64,000 nucleotides of DNA from DATMGU01 sp035555315 (GCA_035555315.1 DATMGU010000071.1:4727-68726); one strand, 5' to 3'; shown: positions 8,616-17,319, counted from the stretch's first letter. Made by a program: numbers and translations. The notes: generated by a model not told the origin, from the letters alone.

Positions 8616-9206
8616 TTAGGGGCCGGCGGCGAGCGCCAGCCTCAGCTTTGGGCTGTCGAGCGACGCGTCGATGACCCGCCGCAATGCCTCGATCGCGACG
8701 GCGCGCAGATCGTCGATCGAGGCGAATGCGCCGACATCGAACAAGTTTGCATTATCCTGAACGACGTCCCGTCGGAACGTCTCGGTCATGACGGCCCGCC
8801 CGCTCGCCGTTTCGCGCAGCGTCAGGGTAACCCAGGCATGAGCCTCGCGGCGGACATACTGGCTGCAGTCGAATTTCTCGATCTCCGCCGTCAGGGTATA
8901 GGGGGCGCCCGTCGCGGCGCGGAGCATGCCGCGCGCCGCCAAGCCTTGCGCGAACGCGTTGCGGACGACCTCGGTCGCCGGGGCGTCGGTCTCCAGCACC
9001 TTGAGCGGTTGGCCGAACCCGCCGCGAATGGCACCGAGCCAATGCGCATCGACCTTCCGGGCATCAACGAAATCGCCGAGTTGCACCACGGCTTGCCCTT
9101 GCTGGGCGTAAATGCCGGAGATCGGCCGATACCCAATCGACACGCGGTCGGTCGAGCAGCCGGCGAGAGCGACCAGGCACGCCGCCAGCCAAATTCGAAA
9201 AATCAT
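8616..9206 (-). CDS. YajG-like putative lipoprotein
   Basis: 196-residue predicted lipoprotein: short charged N-terminus, hydrophobic stretch, then lipobox LALAGC-type (LVALAGC) with the lipidated Cys at position 17. The mature part begins STDRVSIGYRPISG and contains alternating strands and an Arg-rich helix (LRAVAIEALRRVIDA). The overall pattern, including VQLGDFVDARK near the start of the mature chain, resembles YajG-family lipoproteins of unknown function, but the match is from memory and weak. It converges on the Ala-rich gene with a 17-base gap and is separate from the lyase gene upstream. Confidence 0.65.
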   Translation of the reverse strand: MIFRIWLAACLVALAGCSTDRVSIGYRPISGIYAQQGQAVVQLGDFVDARKVDAHWLGAIRGGFGQPLKVLETDAPATEVVRNAFAQGLAARGMLRAATGAPYTLTAEIEKFDCSQYVRREAHAWVTLTLRETASGRAVMTETFRRDVVQDNANLFDVGAFASIDDLRAVAIEALRRVIDASLDSPKLRLALAAGP

Positions 9207-9280
9207 GGAACAATATTACCTGCGGTTGAATTTCCCGCTGGCTACACGAAAAAGACGCGATTGCCAAGCTTCCGGTGTCC

Positions 9281-10798
9281 TCATACCGGCATCGCCGCCG
9301 TGCGGATCAGACGCCAGGCCTGCTCCATGTCATCCGAGAGCGGGCGGTCGTCGGCGTAGGCCGGAAGGACGGAGCGCAGCAGGCAATAGAACCGGTCGGT
9401 GCCGGGCGCGCGGCTCTCCCGCTGGAACTCGTAGGCCTGGGCGGCGGCCAGATATTCCAGGGCGAGGATCCTCTCCGCGTTCTCGATCAGGGCAAGCGCC
9501 TTGAGCGCCGCCGGCGTGGCATGAGCGAGATGGTCTTCCTGCAGGGCGGAGGTGACGCCGCCGTCGAGACTGGCGGGCAGCGCCAGCCGCCGATTCTCCG
9601 CGACGAGCGAGACGGCGGCATACTGCGCGATCATGAAACCCGACGCGACCCCGCTATCAGCGGCCAGGAACGGCGGCAACCCGCTGACGAGCGGGTTGAT
9701 CAACCGGTCGAACCGGCGCTCCGACATGGCGGCGACACCGGCGAGCGCGATGGCCAGACTATCCATGGCCAAGGCCAGAGCGGCACCGACGGCATGAGCT
9801 TGCGAATGGACTTCCGGTTGGTCGGGTGTCCCCGTGACCAGAGGATTGTCGGTGACCGAGGCGAGTTCCCGATCGACGACCGCGGCGGCCTCGGCCAGGA
9901 CATCCCGGGCGGCCCCATGGACATGGGGGATGGCGCGCAGCGATAGCGCCTCCTGGGTTCGCCCAGCCGGCGCCCCGTCCCCTGCCCCCGTCCCCCGCCC
10001 CGTCCCTACTGCGATGATGGCGCTGCCATCCAGCAGGCGGCGCAGCGACCGGCCGACCGCCTGCAGGCCCGGCGAGCGGCGCAGGGCGAGCGACGCGGGA
10101 TCGAAGGCCGCGGGATTGCCCCTCAGGTTCTCGAAACTCATGGCGGCGATCGCATCCGACCAGGCCAGCAGATTTTCGCCGCGCGCGAGCACGAGGCAGG
10201 CGAGCCCCGTGGCGCAGGGCGTGCCGTTGACGAGAGAGAGACCTTCCTTCGCCTCGAGCACCAGGGGCGCTTGGCCGATGCGGTCCAAGGCGGCACCGCC
10301 GTCGAGAACCTCGCCGTTCCAGGCCGCCTTGCCCGCCCCGATCAACACCAGGCCGATATGGGCCATGTGCGAGAGATAGCCGACCGAGCCGCGCGCCGGG
10401 ACGACGGGGATGCAGTCACGCTCCAGCAAGACCGCCAGACCTTGCACCACCTCGCGCCGAATGCCGGAATGGCCATGAGCATAATTATTGATGGCCGCGG
10501 CGATGATGGCGCGGGTCTCGATACGGCCCAGCGGCACGCCGATGCCCGTCGCATGGCTCATCAGCAGATTGCGCGACAGCCGGCGCTGAAGCGGCCGATC
10601 GACGACCACCTCGCAGAGGGCACCGACCCCCGTATTGACGCCATAGGCCCGGATGCCGCGCGCGACGATGGCATCGACCACCGCCCGGGCCGCGTCGATG
10701 CGCCCCCCGGCCGCCGCCGAGAGGCCCAATCCCGCCCCCTCGGCGATCGCGACGACCTCGCGCCAGCCGAGTGTTGTGTCGAGTACGATCGAAGACAT
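9281..10798 (-). CDS. Histidine ammonia-lyase family protein lacking the MIO triad
   Basis: 505 residues with the aromatic-amino-acid-lyase fold throughout: YGVNTGVG at 52-59 (active-site Tyr), EAKEGLSLVNGTPC, TQEALSLRAIPHV and ALQEDHLAHA. In ordinary enzymes the sequence GSVG is followed by Ala-Ser-Gly-Asp-Leu, and Ala-Ser-Gly cyclises into the MIO electrophile. Here GSVG (137-140) is followed directly by YLSHMAHIGLVL, so the triad is absent while the flanks align. The protein therefore probably cannot act as a conventional ammonia-lyase; a related reaction or a binding role is possible. It is not next to any hut gene. A Gly-rich insertion (GTGRGTGAGDG) lies near the middle. Confidence 0.8.
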   Translation of the reverse strand: MSSIVLDTTLGWREVVAIAEGAGLGLSAAAGGRIDAARAVVDAIVARGIRAYGVNTGVGALCEVVVDRPLQRRLSRNLLMSHATGIGVPLGRIETRAIIAAAINNYAHGHSGIRREVVQGLAVLLERDCIPVVPARGSVGYLSHMAHIGLVLIGAGKAAWNGEVLDGGAALDRIGQAPLVLEAKEGLSLVNGTPCATGLACLVLARGENLLAWSDAIAAMSFENLRGNPAAFDPASLALRRSPGLQAVGRSLRRLLDGSAIIAVGTGRGTGAGDGAPAGRTQEALSLRAIPHVHGAARDVLAEAAAVVDRELASVTDNPLVTGTPDQPEVHSQAHAVGAALALAMDSLAIALAGVAAMSERRFDRLINPLVSGLPPFLAADSGVASGFMIAQYAAVSLVAENRRLALPASLDGGVTSALQEDHLAHATPAALKALALIENAERILALEYLAAAQAYEFQRESRAPGTDRFYCLLRSVLPAYADDRPLSDDMEQAWRLIRTAAMPV

Positions 10799-10853
10799 GA
10801 TGAACTTGGCCTCCGCGAGCCAGCGATCCCGAGCGCCGGTGAAGGGATGACGG

Positions 10854-11501
10854 CTAGTCGATCCAATCGAGCGCGGTAAGCTTCACACGGTCGCTGAGCC
10901 TGGGCGCATTGACCAGGTCCCACGCCGTGTATTGCTCGGCATAGGCGGTCTCGGCAGCCATGCCATCGACGGGGACCACCACGTCGAAACCGCGAAAGGC
11001 CGCGCCGGCGGCGGTGTGCAGGACCGCGCCGTGAGCGGCGGCCCCGATCGCGATCACCGTCTTGATGCCGTGGTCCTTCAGGATCTTCTCAAGATCGGTG
11101 GCGACGAACTTGTCGGGTCCCGACTTTAAAACCGGTTCGGAACCCAGCATCGCCACCTCGGGCAGGATGTCGGCCGGGGTGCTGGCGCCACCCAGCGTGT
11201 AGACGACGAACCAGCCTTTGGCGCGTGCCTTCGCCAAGAGCGGCTTGAGCCGCGGCAGCATCGCGATGCATCGCGGACGCTGCTGGGCGTTGCATGTCTG
11301 GGGAGCCAGGTCGAGCACCAGCAGGGCGGTGGTCTTCGGATCCACAGTCACCCGGCCAAGAACCGGCGGGGGCGGCGCCTTGACGGTGGCCCATTCGTCG
11401 ATGACGCCCTGGGCGGATAAAGGTTGCGCGCCCGCAATGCCGGCTAGAGCGGCGGCGATGCCCGCGATCGCCATGCGCGCGAAACCGGATCGGTGATGCA
11501 T
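10854..11501 (-). CDS. Exported isochorismatase-fold (cysteine-hydrolase-like) protein
   Basis: 215 residues. The ATG at 11501 has a good Shine-Dalgarno (AGGAG); a longer frame would overlap the tRNA gene and is rejected. An N-terminal signal peptide (about residues 1-31, GFARMAIAGIAAALAGIAG) precedes an isochorismatase-type alpha/beta fold: Asp64 in ALLVLDLAPQ, Lys131 in SGPDKF, and the segment IAIGAAAHGAVLHTAAGAAFRG where the catalytic Cys normally sits. That position is Ala159, so the hydrolase triad is incomplete. Periplasmic location is inferred from the signal peptide. It could be a binding protein or an inactive homologue. It is on the same strand as the lyase gene (55-base gap) and may be cotranscribed. 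Confidence 0.75.
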   Translation of the reverse strand: MHHRSGFARMAIAGIAAALAGIAGAQPLSAQGVIDEWATVKAPPPPVLGRVTVDPKTTALLVLDLAPQTCNAQQRPRCIAMLPRLKPLLAKARAKGWFVVYTLGGASTPADILPEVAMLGSEPVLKSGPDKFVATDLEKILKDHGIKTVIAIGAAAHGAVLHTAAGAAFRGFDVVVPVDGMAAETAYAEQYTAWDLVNAPRLSDRVKLTALDWID

Positions 11502-11593
11502 CGGTATTCTCCTGGTCGCCTCTATCCTGTCTGCCGAGTAGGCGCCATCAAGCGAGCCAGGGGGCGATTTCCACATGAATGATAAAGTTAGGT

Positions 11594-11685
11594 TGGCGGA
11601 GGGGATGGGATTCGAACCCACGAAACGGAGTTACCCGTTTAACGGTTTAGCAAACCGCCGCCTTCGGCCACTCGGCCACCCCTCC
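11594..11685 (-). tRNA. tRNA-Ser (GCU anticodon)
   Basis: 92-base minus-strand class II tRNA: 7-bp acceptor stem GGAGGGG/CCCCTCC, D arm with GCCGAGTGGCCGAAGGC, anticodon loop TTTGCTAAA (GCT), a long variable arm and T loop GGTTCGAATCC, and a genomically encoded CCA end. It reads AGC/AGU codons. No integrase or attachment repeat is seen beside it. Confidence 0.96.
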
Positions 11686-11946
11686 ACCGAGAGTGGGTTT
11701 TTCACACGGCGTATGCGAGACCGGTTCTAGAGAGCGGCGGACGCCCTGTCAATCGAAGCGCCATGAGTTCACGGGGGATGGGGTGTATGCTTCCCGCCAA
11801 TAGCGCGAAACATCCACCGCTGCCGACACCACTGGTTTGTTTTTGCGAGGCTTTTAGCCAAGTTTTCCCAAAAAATGTTGCACCGCACCAAGAGAAGATG
11901 ACTTTATCGGCCGGTTCGTATTACACTGTGCCGCCTTCACGATGGG

Positions 11947-13425
11947 ATGATCGCTATGCCTGACGACGCAAAAGCCACCGCCGAAACGCGCGGATCGCTC
12001 AACGCTACTTCGGCGATCCATCCCGTCATCTTGTCCGGTGGCTCCGGCACTCGGCTTTGGCCGATGTCGCGGGCGGCGTATCCCAAGCAATTGCTGCCGC
12101 TCGCCTCGGAACTCAGCATGCTGCAGGAAACGGCGAAGCGGGTCGGCGATGGGAAGCGCTTCGCGGCGCCGATGATCATCGCCGGCGAGGATCATCGGTT
12201 CATCATCGCCGAACAGCTGCGCCTGGTCGGCATCAAGCCGCGGACCATCGTGCTGGAACCGGTCGCGCGCAACACGGCCCCGGCGGCGGCCATCGCCGCC
12301 ATCGCCATCGCGGCGGATGATCCGGACGCGCTGATGCTGGTCATGCCGTCCGACCACGTCATCGGCGACGTTCCGGCGTTCCTCCAGGCGCTGGAGGCCG
12401 GTGCCGCCGCCGCCCGCGGCGGCGCGCTCGTCACCTTCGGCGTCACCGCGGAACGGCCCGAGATCGGCTATGGCTATATCCGCCGGGGCGCCGCGCTGCC
12501 GGTGCCCGGCTGCTTCGCCGTCGACGGCTTCGTCGAGAAGCCGGACCTCGCCCGCGCCAAGCATTATGTCGCGTCGGGCGAGTATTCCTGGAACAGCGGC
12601 ATCTTCCTGTTCCCGGTCTCGCTCTACCTCACGGAGCTGGAGCGGTGCCAGCCGACGACTTTCGCCGCGTGCAAGGCCGCGTTCGAAGGTGCGACGCGCG
12701 ACCTGGACTTCCTGCGGCTCGACCCCACGAGCTTCGCCCTGGCGCAGAACGATTCGATCGACTACGCGGTCATGGAACAAACGCCGCGTGCCGTGGTCGT
12801 GCCGGTTTCCATGGGCTGGAACGATGTCGGCGCCTGGGATGCACTGTGGACCATCACCGACAAGGACGCCGACGGGAATGTCCTGATCGGCGATGTGCTG
12901 GCGGAAGACGTCAGCGGCTCGTATCTGCGATCGGAGGAACGTCTGGTCGCGGCCGTCGGGGTCAGCGACCTGATCGTGATCGCGACCGCCGACGCGGTGC
13001 TGGTGGCGCCCAAGGAGCGGGCGCAGGATGTGAAAAAGCTGATCGAGCGGCTGAAGGCCGATGGCCGGAGCGAGCTTACCTTCCTGCCGACGGTGCACCG
13101 GCCCTGGGGCACCTACCGATCGATCCATAATGGCGACCGGGTGCAGGTCAAGCACATCATGGTCAAGCCCGGCGGCAAGCTGTCGCTGCAAAAGCATCAT
13201 CATCGCGCCGAGCATTGGGTGGTCGTGCAGGGCACCGCCCGGATCACCCGAGACGACGAGATCGTGATGTTGAGCGAGAACCAGTCGACCTACATTCCGC
13301 TGGGCGCCACCCACCGGCTGGAGAATCCGGGCAAGATCGCGCTCCACCTCATCGAGGTGCAAAGCGGCTCATACCTGGGAGAGGATGACATCGTCCGGAT
13401 CGAGGACACCTATGGTCGCGCCTAA
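11947..13425 (+). CDS. manC: Mannose-1-phosphate guanylyltransferase / mannose-6-phosphate isomerase
   Basis: 492-residue bifunctional type II enzyme making GDP-mannose from mannose-1-phosphate and interconverting fructose-6-phosphate and mannose-6-phosphate, for exopolysaccharide or LPS sugars. The N-terminal nucleotidyltransferase shows VILSGGSGTRLWPMSR (about 27-42), VMPSDH, FVEKPD and YSWNSGIFLF. The C-terminal cupin isomerase shows HRPWGTYRSI, VKPGGKLSLQKHHHRAEHW and GTARI, then NQSTYIPLGATHRLENPG. The length matches AlgA/ManC proteins. It stands alone; no GDP-mannose dehydratase or glycosyltransferase cluster is in the window, though a UDP-sugar dehydrogenase occurs 27 kb away. The start could also be the ATG three codons later. 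Confidence 0.93.
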   Translation: MIAMPDDAKATAETRGSLNATSAIHPVILSGGSGTRLWPMSRAAYPKQLLPLASELSMLQETAKRVGDGKRFAAPMIIAGEDHRFIIAEQLRLVGIKPRTIVLEPVARNTAPAAAIAAIAIAADDPDALMLVMPSDHVIGDVPAFLQALEAGAAAARGGALVTFGVTAERPEIGYGYIRRGAALPVPGCFAVDGFVEKPDLARAKHYVASGEYSWNSGIFLFPVSLYLTELERCQPTTFAACKAAFEGATRDLDFLRLDPTSFALAQNDSIDYAVMEQTPRAVVVPVSMGWNDVGAWDALWTITDKDADGNVLIGDVLAEDVSGSYLRSEERLVAAVGVSDLIVIATADAVLVAPKERAQDVKKLIERLKADGRSELTFLPTVHRPWGTYRSIHNGDRVQVKHIMVKPGGKLSLQKHHHRAEHWVVVQGTARITRDDEIVMLSENQSTYIPLGATHRLENPGKIALHLIEVQSGSYLGEDDIVRIEDTYGRA

Positions 13426-13465
13426 CAGCGCACCGGCGGCGTCGTATCTCTGATCCTCAGCTCCC

Positions 13466-13481
13466 TGTGATCCAGATCACA
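13466..13481. promoter_or_regulatory. CRP/FNR-type palindrome
   Basis: TGTGATCCAGATCACA is a perfect match to the CRP half-site arrangement TGTGA-N6-TCACA. It lies 40 bases after manC and 80 bases beyond the end of a convergent small gene, so no obvious start site is close. It may be fortuitous or serve an unrecognised transcript. Confidence 0.35.
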
Positions 13482-13561
13482 AAGATAACGGCTCGAATGG
13501 GGTATCGGATGGTGACGGGCGACATAGCCTACGGCCGAAACCGTCAACCATCAGAAAACCG

Positions 13562-13729
13562 TCACATGAAGCGGGCGATCCCGTAGCCGAGGCCCAGCAC
13601 CACGATCCACGCGCAGCTCGCCGCCGCGACAATGAACATGATACGGCCACGTATCGTCCACTTGCTTAAACCGTAAGCGTATCCTCCGGCGGTATAGTCC
13701 TCGTTGTCGAGGTTTGTTATGTCGGTCAC
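13562..13729 (-). CDS. Small single-pass membrane protein, unknown
   Basis: 55 residues beginning TDITNLDNEDYTAGG after the initiator, then a basic stretch (SKWTIRGR) and one C-terminal membrane helix (IMFIVAAASCAWIVVLGLGYGIA). I choose the GTG at 13729 because a GGAGG sequence sits 8 bases before it; the in-frame ATG at 13744 overlaps that ribosome binding site. An N-in topology is inferred from the basic residues before the helix. No family is recognised. A hairpin lies about 85 bases upstream on the same strand. Confidence 0.5.
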   Translation of the reverse strand: MTDITNLDNEDYTAGGYAYGLSKWTIRGRIMFIVAAASCAWIVVLGLGYGIARFM

Positions 13730-13744
13730 TTTTTCATCCTCCAT

Positions 13745-14045
13745 CGGGATGGCTTAGCCATCTCACGACCTCAAGTTACTGCTAGTCAGGTACTTGCGCC
13801 GCTGGGTTCCCTACACCACCCGTCCCCCAAGACGGGTGGTGGAATTAACCATGTCAAAGTCATTACAATGCGCCGCACGCGTCGTCAACCGGCTGCTCGA
13901 TCTTAAATGCAAAATAGATCAAGCGGTCCGTCCGCGGCGGATCGTCGCGGTACCGAAACGGACATCGCGGCATGGAAAGACCGGCGCCGAAGGGTCTGAT
14001 CGCGTTCAAAAATCGGCGGCGCGGGATGAGATCGATAGACCAGCA
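13745..14045. other. Intergenic region containing an 11-bp hairpin
   Basis: 301 bases between the small membrane protein gene and the end of gatB. The only clear structure is a perfect hairpin at 13814-13841: CACCACCCGTC, a 6-base loop, then GACGGGTGGTG. It has no T-run on either side. The AT-richer stretch around 13890-13925 may hold the small gene's promoter on the minus strand, but I cannot define it. Confidence 0.45.
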
Positions 14046-15527
14046 TCAGCCGGCGAGCTTGCGGCGCAACAAATCGTTGAGCAGCGCGGGATTCGCCTTG
14101 CCCTCGGTCGCTTTCATCACCTGTCCGACGAAGAATCCGAACAGCTTGTCCTTGCCGCTACGGAACTCGGCGACCTTGTCGCCATGCGCCGCTAGGACGC
14201 CATCGATCGCCTGTTCGATGGCGCCGCCATCGGTGACCTGGCGCAGGCCTCGTTCCTCGACGAGGCTGGCGGCATCCCGGCCGGTTTCCACCATGGCCGC
14301 GAACACATCCTTGGCGATCTTCCCCGAGATCGTCTGGTCGGCGATCAAATCGATCAGCCCGCCTAGGGCCGCCGCCGAGATCGGCGAGCGGTCGATCGAG
14401 AGACCGAGCCGGTTGAGCACGCCGAACAGGTCGCCCATCACCCAATTCGCCGCCAGCTTGGCATCGCGGCCGCGCGCCACGGACTCGAAATATTCCGCAC
14501 TCGCCTGTTCGGCCACCAACACGCCCGCATCGTAGGGGCTGAGCTTGTAGTCCGCGATGAAGCGGGTCTTCTTCGCGTCCGGCAGCTCCGGAAGCGACTG
14601 CCGGATCCGTTCGACGAAACCGTCTTCCAGCACCAGCGGCAGCAGGTCGGGATCGGGGAAATAGCGGTAGTCGTGCGCCTCCTCCTTGGAGCGCATCGAG
14701 CGGGTGACGCCACGACCCGGATCATAGAGCCGCGTCTCCTGCTTGATGGTCCCGCCGCCCTCCAGGATCTCGATCTGGCGATAGGCTTCGACCTCGATCG
14801 ACTGCATGACATAGCGGATCGAGTTCACATTCTTGATCTCGCATCGCGTGCCGAGCGGGGCGCCGACCCGGCGGACCGAGACGTTGCAGTCGCAGCGCAT
14901 GGAGCCTTCCTCCATGTTGCCATCGCAGGAACCGAGATAGCGCAGGATCGAGCGCAGCTTTTTCAGATAGGCCCCGGCCTCCTCCGCCGAGCGCAGATCC
15001 GGCTCCGACACGATCTCCATCAACGGCACGCCGGCCCGGTTGAGATCGACGAAGGTCATCGTCGGGTGCTGGTCGTGCAGGCTCTTGCCGGCATCCTGCT
15101 CCAGATGCAGGCGGGTGATGCCGACCGTGCGCGACGAGCCATCCGGCATATCCAGGACCAGGCGTCCCTTGCCGACGATCGGGTCCTTGAACTGCGAGAT
15201 CTGATAGCCGTTCGGCAGATCCGCATAGAAATAATTCTTCCGATCGAACATCGAGACGCGGTGGATCTCCGCCTCGAGACCGAGCCCGGTGCGCACCGCC
15301 TGTTCGACGCAGACCTCGTTGATCACCGGCAGCATGCCGGGGAAGCCCGCATCGACCGGCGAGACCTGGCTGTTGGGCTCCGCGCCGAAATCGGCCGCCG
15401 CTCCGGAGAACAACTTCGACTTCGAGATGATCTGGGCATGCACTTCGAGACCGACGATCAGCTCCCAGGCGCCGGTCTTGCCCTCCAGCAGGAGGCTGCT
15501 GTCGGTTACCGTGTCGATCGTCATCAC
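14046..15527 (-). CDS. gatB: Asp-tRNA(Asn)/Glu-tRNA(Gln) amidotransferase subunit B
   Basis: 493 residues; the subunit that binds mischarged Glu-tRNA(Gln) or Asp-tRNA(Asn) and phosphorylates the acid during transamidation. Diagnostic stretches include WELIVGLEVHAQI, SKSKLFSGAAADFGAEPNSQ, KNYFYADLPNGYQISQ, RLHLEQDAGKSLHD, DLNRAGVPLMEIVSEPD, GNMEEGSMRCDCNVSVR and SKEEAHDYRYFPDPDL, with a C-terminal GatB/YqeY domain ending NDLLRRKLAG. Start at GTG 15527 or the adjacent ATG 15524, the latter overlapping the gatA stop as TGATG. It is the last gene of gatC-gatA-gatB and all three overlap, so translation is coupled. Confidence 0.97.
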   Translation of the reverse strand: MMTIDTVTDSSLLLEGKTGAWELIVGLEVHAQIISKSKLFSGAAADFGAEPNSQVSPVDAGFPGMLPVINEVCVEQAVRTGLGLEAEIHRVSMFDRKNYFYADLPNGYQISQFKDPIVGKGRLVLDMPDGSSRTVGITRLHLEQDAGKSLHDQHPTMTFVDLNRAGVPLMEIVSEPDLRSAEEAGAYLKKLRSILRYLGSCDGNMEEGSMRCDCNVSVRRVGAPLGTRCEIKNVNSIRYVMQSIEVEAYRQIEILEGGGTIKQETRLYDPGRGVTRSMRSKEEAHDYRYFPDPDLLPLVLEDGFVERIRQSLPELPDAKKTRFIADYKLSPYDAGVLVAEQASAEYFESVARGRDAKLAANWVMGDLFGVLNRLGLSIDRSPISAAALGGLIDLIADQTISGKIAKDVFAAMVETGRDAASLVEERGLRQVTDGGAIEQAIDGVLAAHGDKVAEFRSGKDKLFGFFVGQVMKATEGKANPALLNDLLRRKLAG

Positions 15528-17035
15528 AAAGCTCCCTGCGCGGCCGACTTGGTTAGCGGGGCCATGCCGTTCGGCCGCGGCCGGGCGGTGAAACCGGCCG
15601 CCTGCTCCAGCACGCCGGCGACGCGGAACACCGTCGCCTCGTCGAAAGCACGGCCGATCACCTGCAGGCCGAGCGGCAGACCGTCGGCGCTGAGCCCGGC
15701 CGGCACCGAGATGCCGGGCAGCCCCGCGAGATTGACCGGCACGGTGAACACGTCGTTGAGATACATCGCCAGCGGATCATCCATCTTCTCGCCGAGCGCG
15801 AAGGCGGCCGAAGGCGCTGTCGGCGTCAGGATGCAGTCGACCGTCTCGAAGGCCCGGTCGAAATCCTGGGCGATCAACGCGCGGACCCGCTGCGCCTTGA
15901 TGTAATAGGCGTCGTAATACCCCGCCGACAGCACATAGGTGCCGATCATCACCCGGCGCTTCACCTCCGCGCCGAAGCCGGCGGCGCGGGTGTTCTCGTA
16001 CATCTCGTCGAGCGACTTACCGTCGACGCGCAGACCGAACCGCACGCCGTCATAGCGGGCGAGATTGGCCGACGCCTCGGCCGGCGCGATGATGTAATAG
16101 GTCGCGAGCGCATGCGGCGTCATCGGCAGGCTGATCTCGACGGGCTCCGCCCCCGCGGCCTTCAGCCAATCGATGCCCTGCTGCCACAGCGCGTCGATCT
16201 CGGCCGGCATGCCGTCGATGCGGTATTCGCGCGGGATGCCGACGCGCAAACCGCGCACGTCGCCGGTCAGCGCCGCCTGGAAATCCGGCACCGCCAGAGT
16301 GGCGGAAGTCGAATCCTTCGGGTCATGCCCGGCCATCACCGTCAGCATCAGGGCGGCGTCACGCACCGTGCGCGTCATCGGGCCGGCCTGGTCGAGCGAC
16401 GAGGCAAAGGCGATGATGCCCCAGCGCGAACACCGCCCATAGGTCGGCTTGATGCCGACGATGCCGCAGAACCCGGCGGGCTGGCGGATCGAGCCCCCGG
16501 TATCGGTGCCGGTGGCGGCCAGCACGGCATGCGCCGCGACCGCGGCCGCCGAACCGCCGGATGAGCCGCCCGGCACCAGCGGCCGATTGTCGCCGTCGCG
16601 CCGCCACGGGTTTTCGACCGGCCCGTAATAGCTCGTCATGTTGGACGAGCCCATGGCGAACTCGTCCATGTTGAGCTTGCCGAGGCAGACGCCACCGGCG
16701 GCCCAGAGCTTGGTCGTGACCGTCGATTCATAGGGCGGGCGGAAGCCATCGAGGATATGCGAGCCCGCGGTGGTCAGCACGTCCCGCGTGCAGAACAAAT
16801 CCTTGATGCCGAGCGGCAGGCCTTCGAGCGCCCCGCCCTCACCCCGGGCCAGCCGGGCATCGCTTTCGACGGCCATGGCGAGCGCCTTGTCCGGCGTCTC
16901 GGTGATGAAGGCGTTCAACGGCCGGATCGCCTCGACGGCGCGGATATGCGCCTCGGTCAGTTCCTTGGCGCTGAAGCTCTTCCGGTCGAGGCCGTCGCGC
17001 GCCTCGACCAGCGTGAGATCGGTGAGCGCGGTCAT
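15524..17035 (-). CDS. gatA: Asp-tRNA(Asn)/Glu-tRNA(Gln) amidotransferase subunit A
   Basis: 503 residues; amidase subunit that releases ammonia from glutamine and channels it to GatB. The amidase-signature catalytic triad is visible: Lys78 in LPLGIKDLFCT, cis-Ser158 in PGGSSGGSAAAVA and nucleophile Ser182 in TDTGGSIRQPAGFCG. The end (GLPLGLQVIGRAFDEATVFRVAGVLEQA) is typical of GatA. The ATG overlaps the gatC stop as ATGA, and the stop overlaps gatB. Length is normal for the family. Confidence 0.97.
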   Translation of the reverse strand: MTALTDLTLVEARDGLDRKSFSAKELTEAHIRAVEAIRPLNAFITETPDKALAMAVESDARLARGEGGALEGLPLGIKDLFCTRDVLTTAGSHILDGFRPPYESTVTTKLWAAGGVCLGKLNMDEFAMGSSNMTSYYGPVENPWRRDGDNRPLVPGGSSGGSAAAVAAHAVLAATGTDTGGSIRQPAGFCGIVGIKPTYGRCSRWGIIAFASSLDQAGPMTRTVRDAALMLTVMAGHDPKDSTSATLAVPDFQAALTGDVRGLRVGIPREYRIDGMPAEIDALWQQGIDWLKAAGAEPVEISLPMTPHALATYYIIAPAEASANLARYDGVRFGLRVDGKSLDEMYENTRAAGFGAEVKRRVMIGTYVLSAGYYDAYYIKAQRVRALIAQDFDRAFETVDCILTPTAPSAAFALGEKMDDPLAMYLNDVFTVPVNLAGLPGISVPAGLSADGLPLGLQVIGRAFDEATVFRVAGVLEQAAGFTARPRPNGMAPLTKSAAQGAL

Positions 17036-17319
17036 TCGATCACCTTGGGCACGGTGAAAAAGCCATGGGCGGCGGCCGGTGCGTTCTTCAAGATGTCGTC
17101 CACCCGATTGCCGTCGGTCACCGCGTCGGCGCGGCGCGGCAGAGTCATCTGGGCGACGCTCGACATCGGTGCCACGCCGGTCGTGTCGACGGCCGCCAAT
17201 TGTTCGACCCAGGCGACGATCGACGACAGCTCGTGACCCAGCGCCTCGCGGTCGGCTTCGGGAATTTTGATCCGTGCCAGGGTGGCGATCCGCGCCACGG
17301 TGGCCTTGTCCAACGACAT
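17032..17319 (-). CDS. gatC: Asp-tRNA(Asn)/Glu-tRNA(Gln) amidotransferase subunit C
   Basis: 95 residues starting MSLDKATVARIATLARI at 17319; a longer upstream extension is Arg-rich non-coding sequence and is rejected. GatC wraps around GatA and stabilises the complex. Family features: the N-terminal helix VARIATLARIKI, ELSSIVAWVEQLAAVDTTGVAPM and the C-terminal DDILKNAPAAAHGFFTVPKVIE. First gene of the gatCAB operon, diverging from ruvX with a 142-base shared promoter region. Confidence 0.95.
   Translation of the reverse strand: MSLDKATVARIATLARIKIPEADREALGHELSSIVAWVEQLAAVDTTGVAPMSSVAQMTLPRRADAVTDGNRVDDILKNAPAAAHGFFTVPKVIE

Noticed and set aside
11502..11621. Upstream extension of the isochorismatase-like gene
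   Set aside because: It would overlap the tRNA-Ser gene; the ATG at 11501 has a good Shine-Dalgarno and signal peptide.
11594..11760. tRNA-linked genomic island boundary
   Set aside because: No integrase, no direct repeat of the tRNA 3' end and no composition change beside the tRNA gene.
13501..13590. Tiny plus-strand frame after the CRP-like site
   Set aside because: 25 codons, no ribosome binding site, overlaps the end of the convergent small gene.
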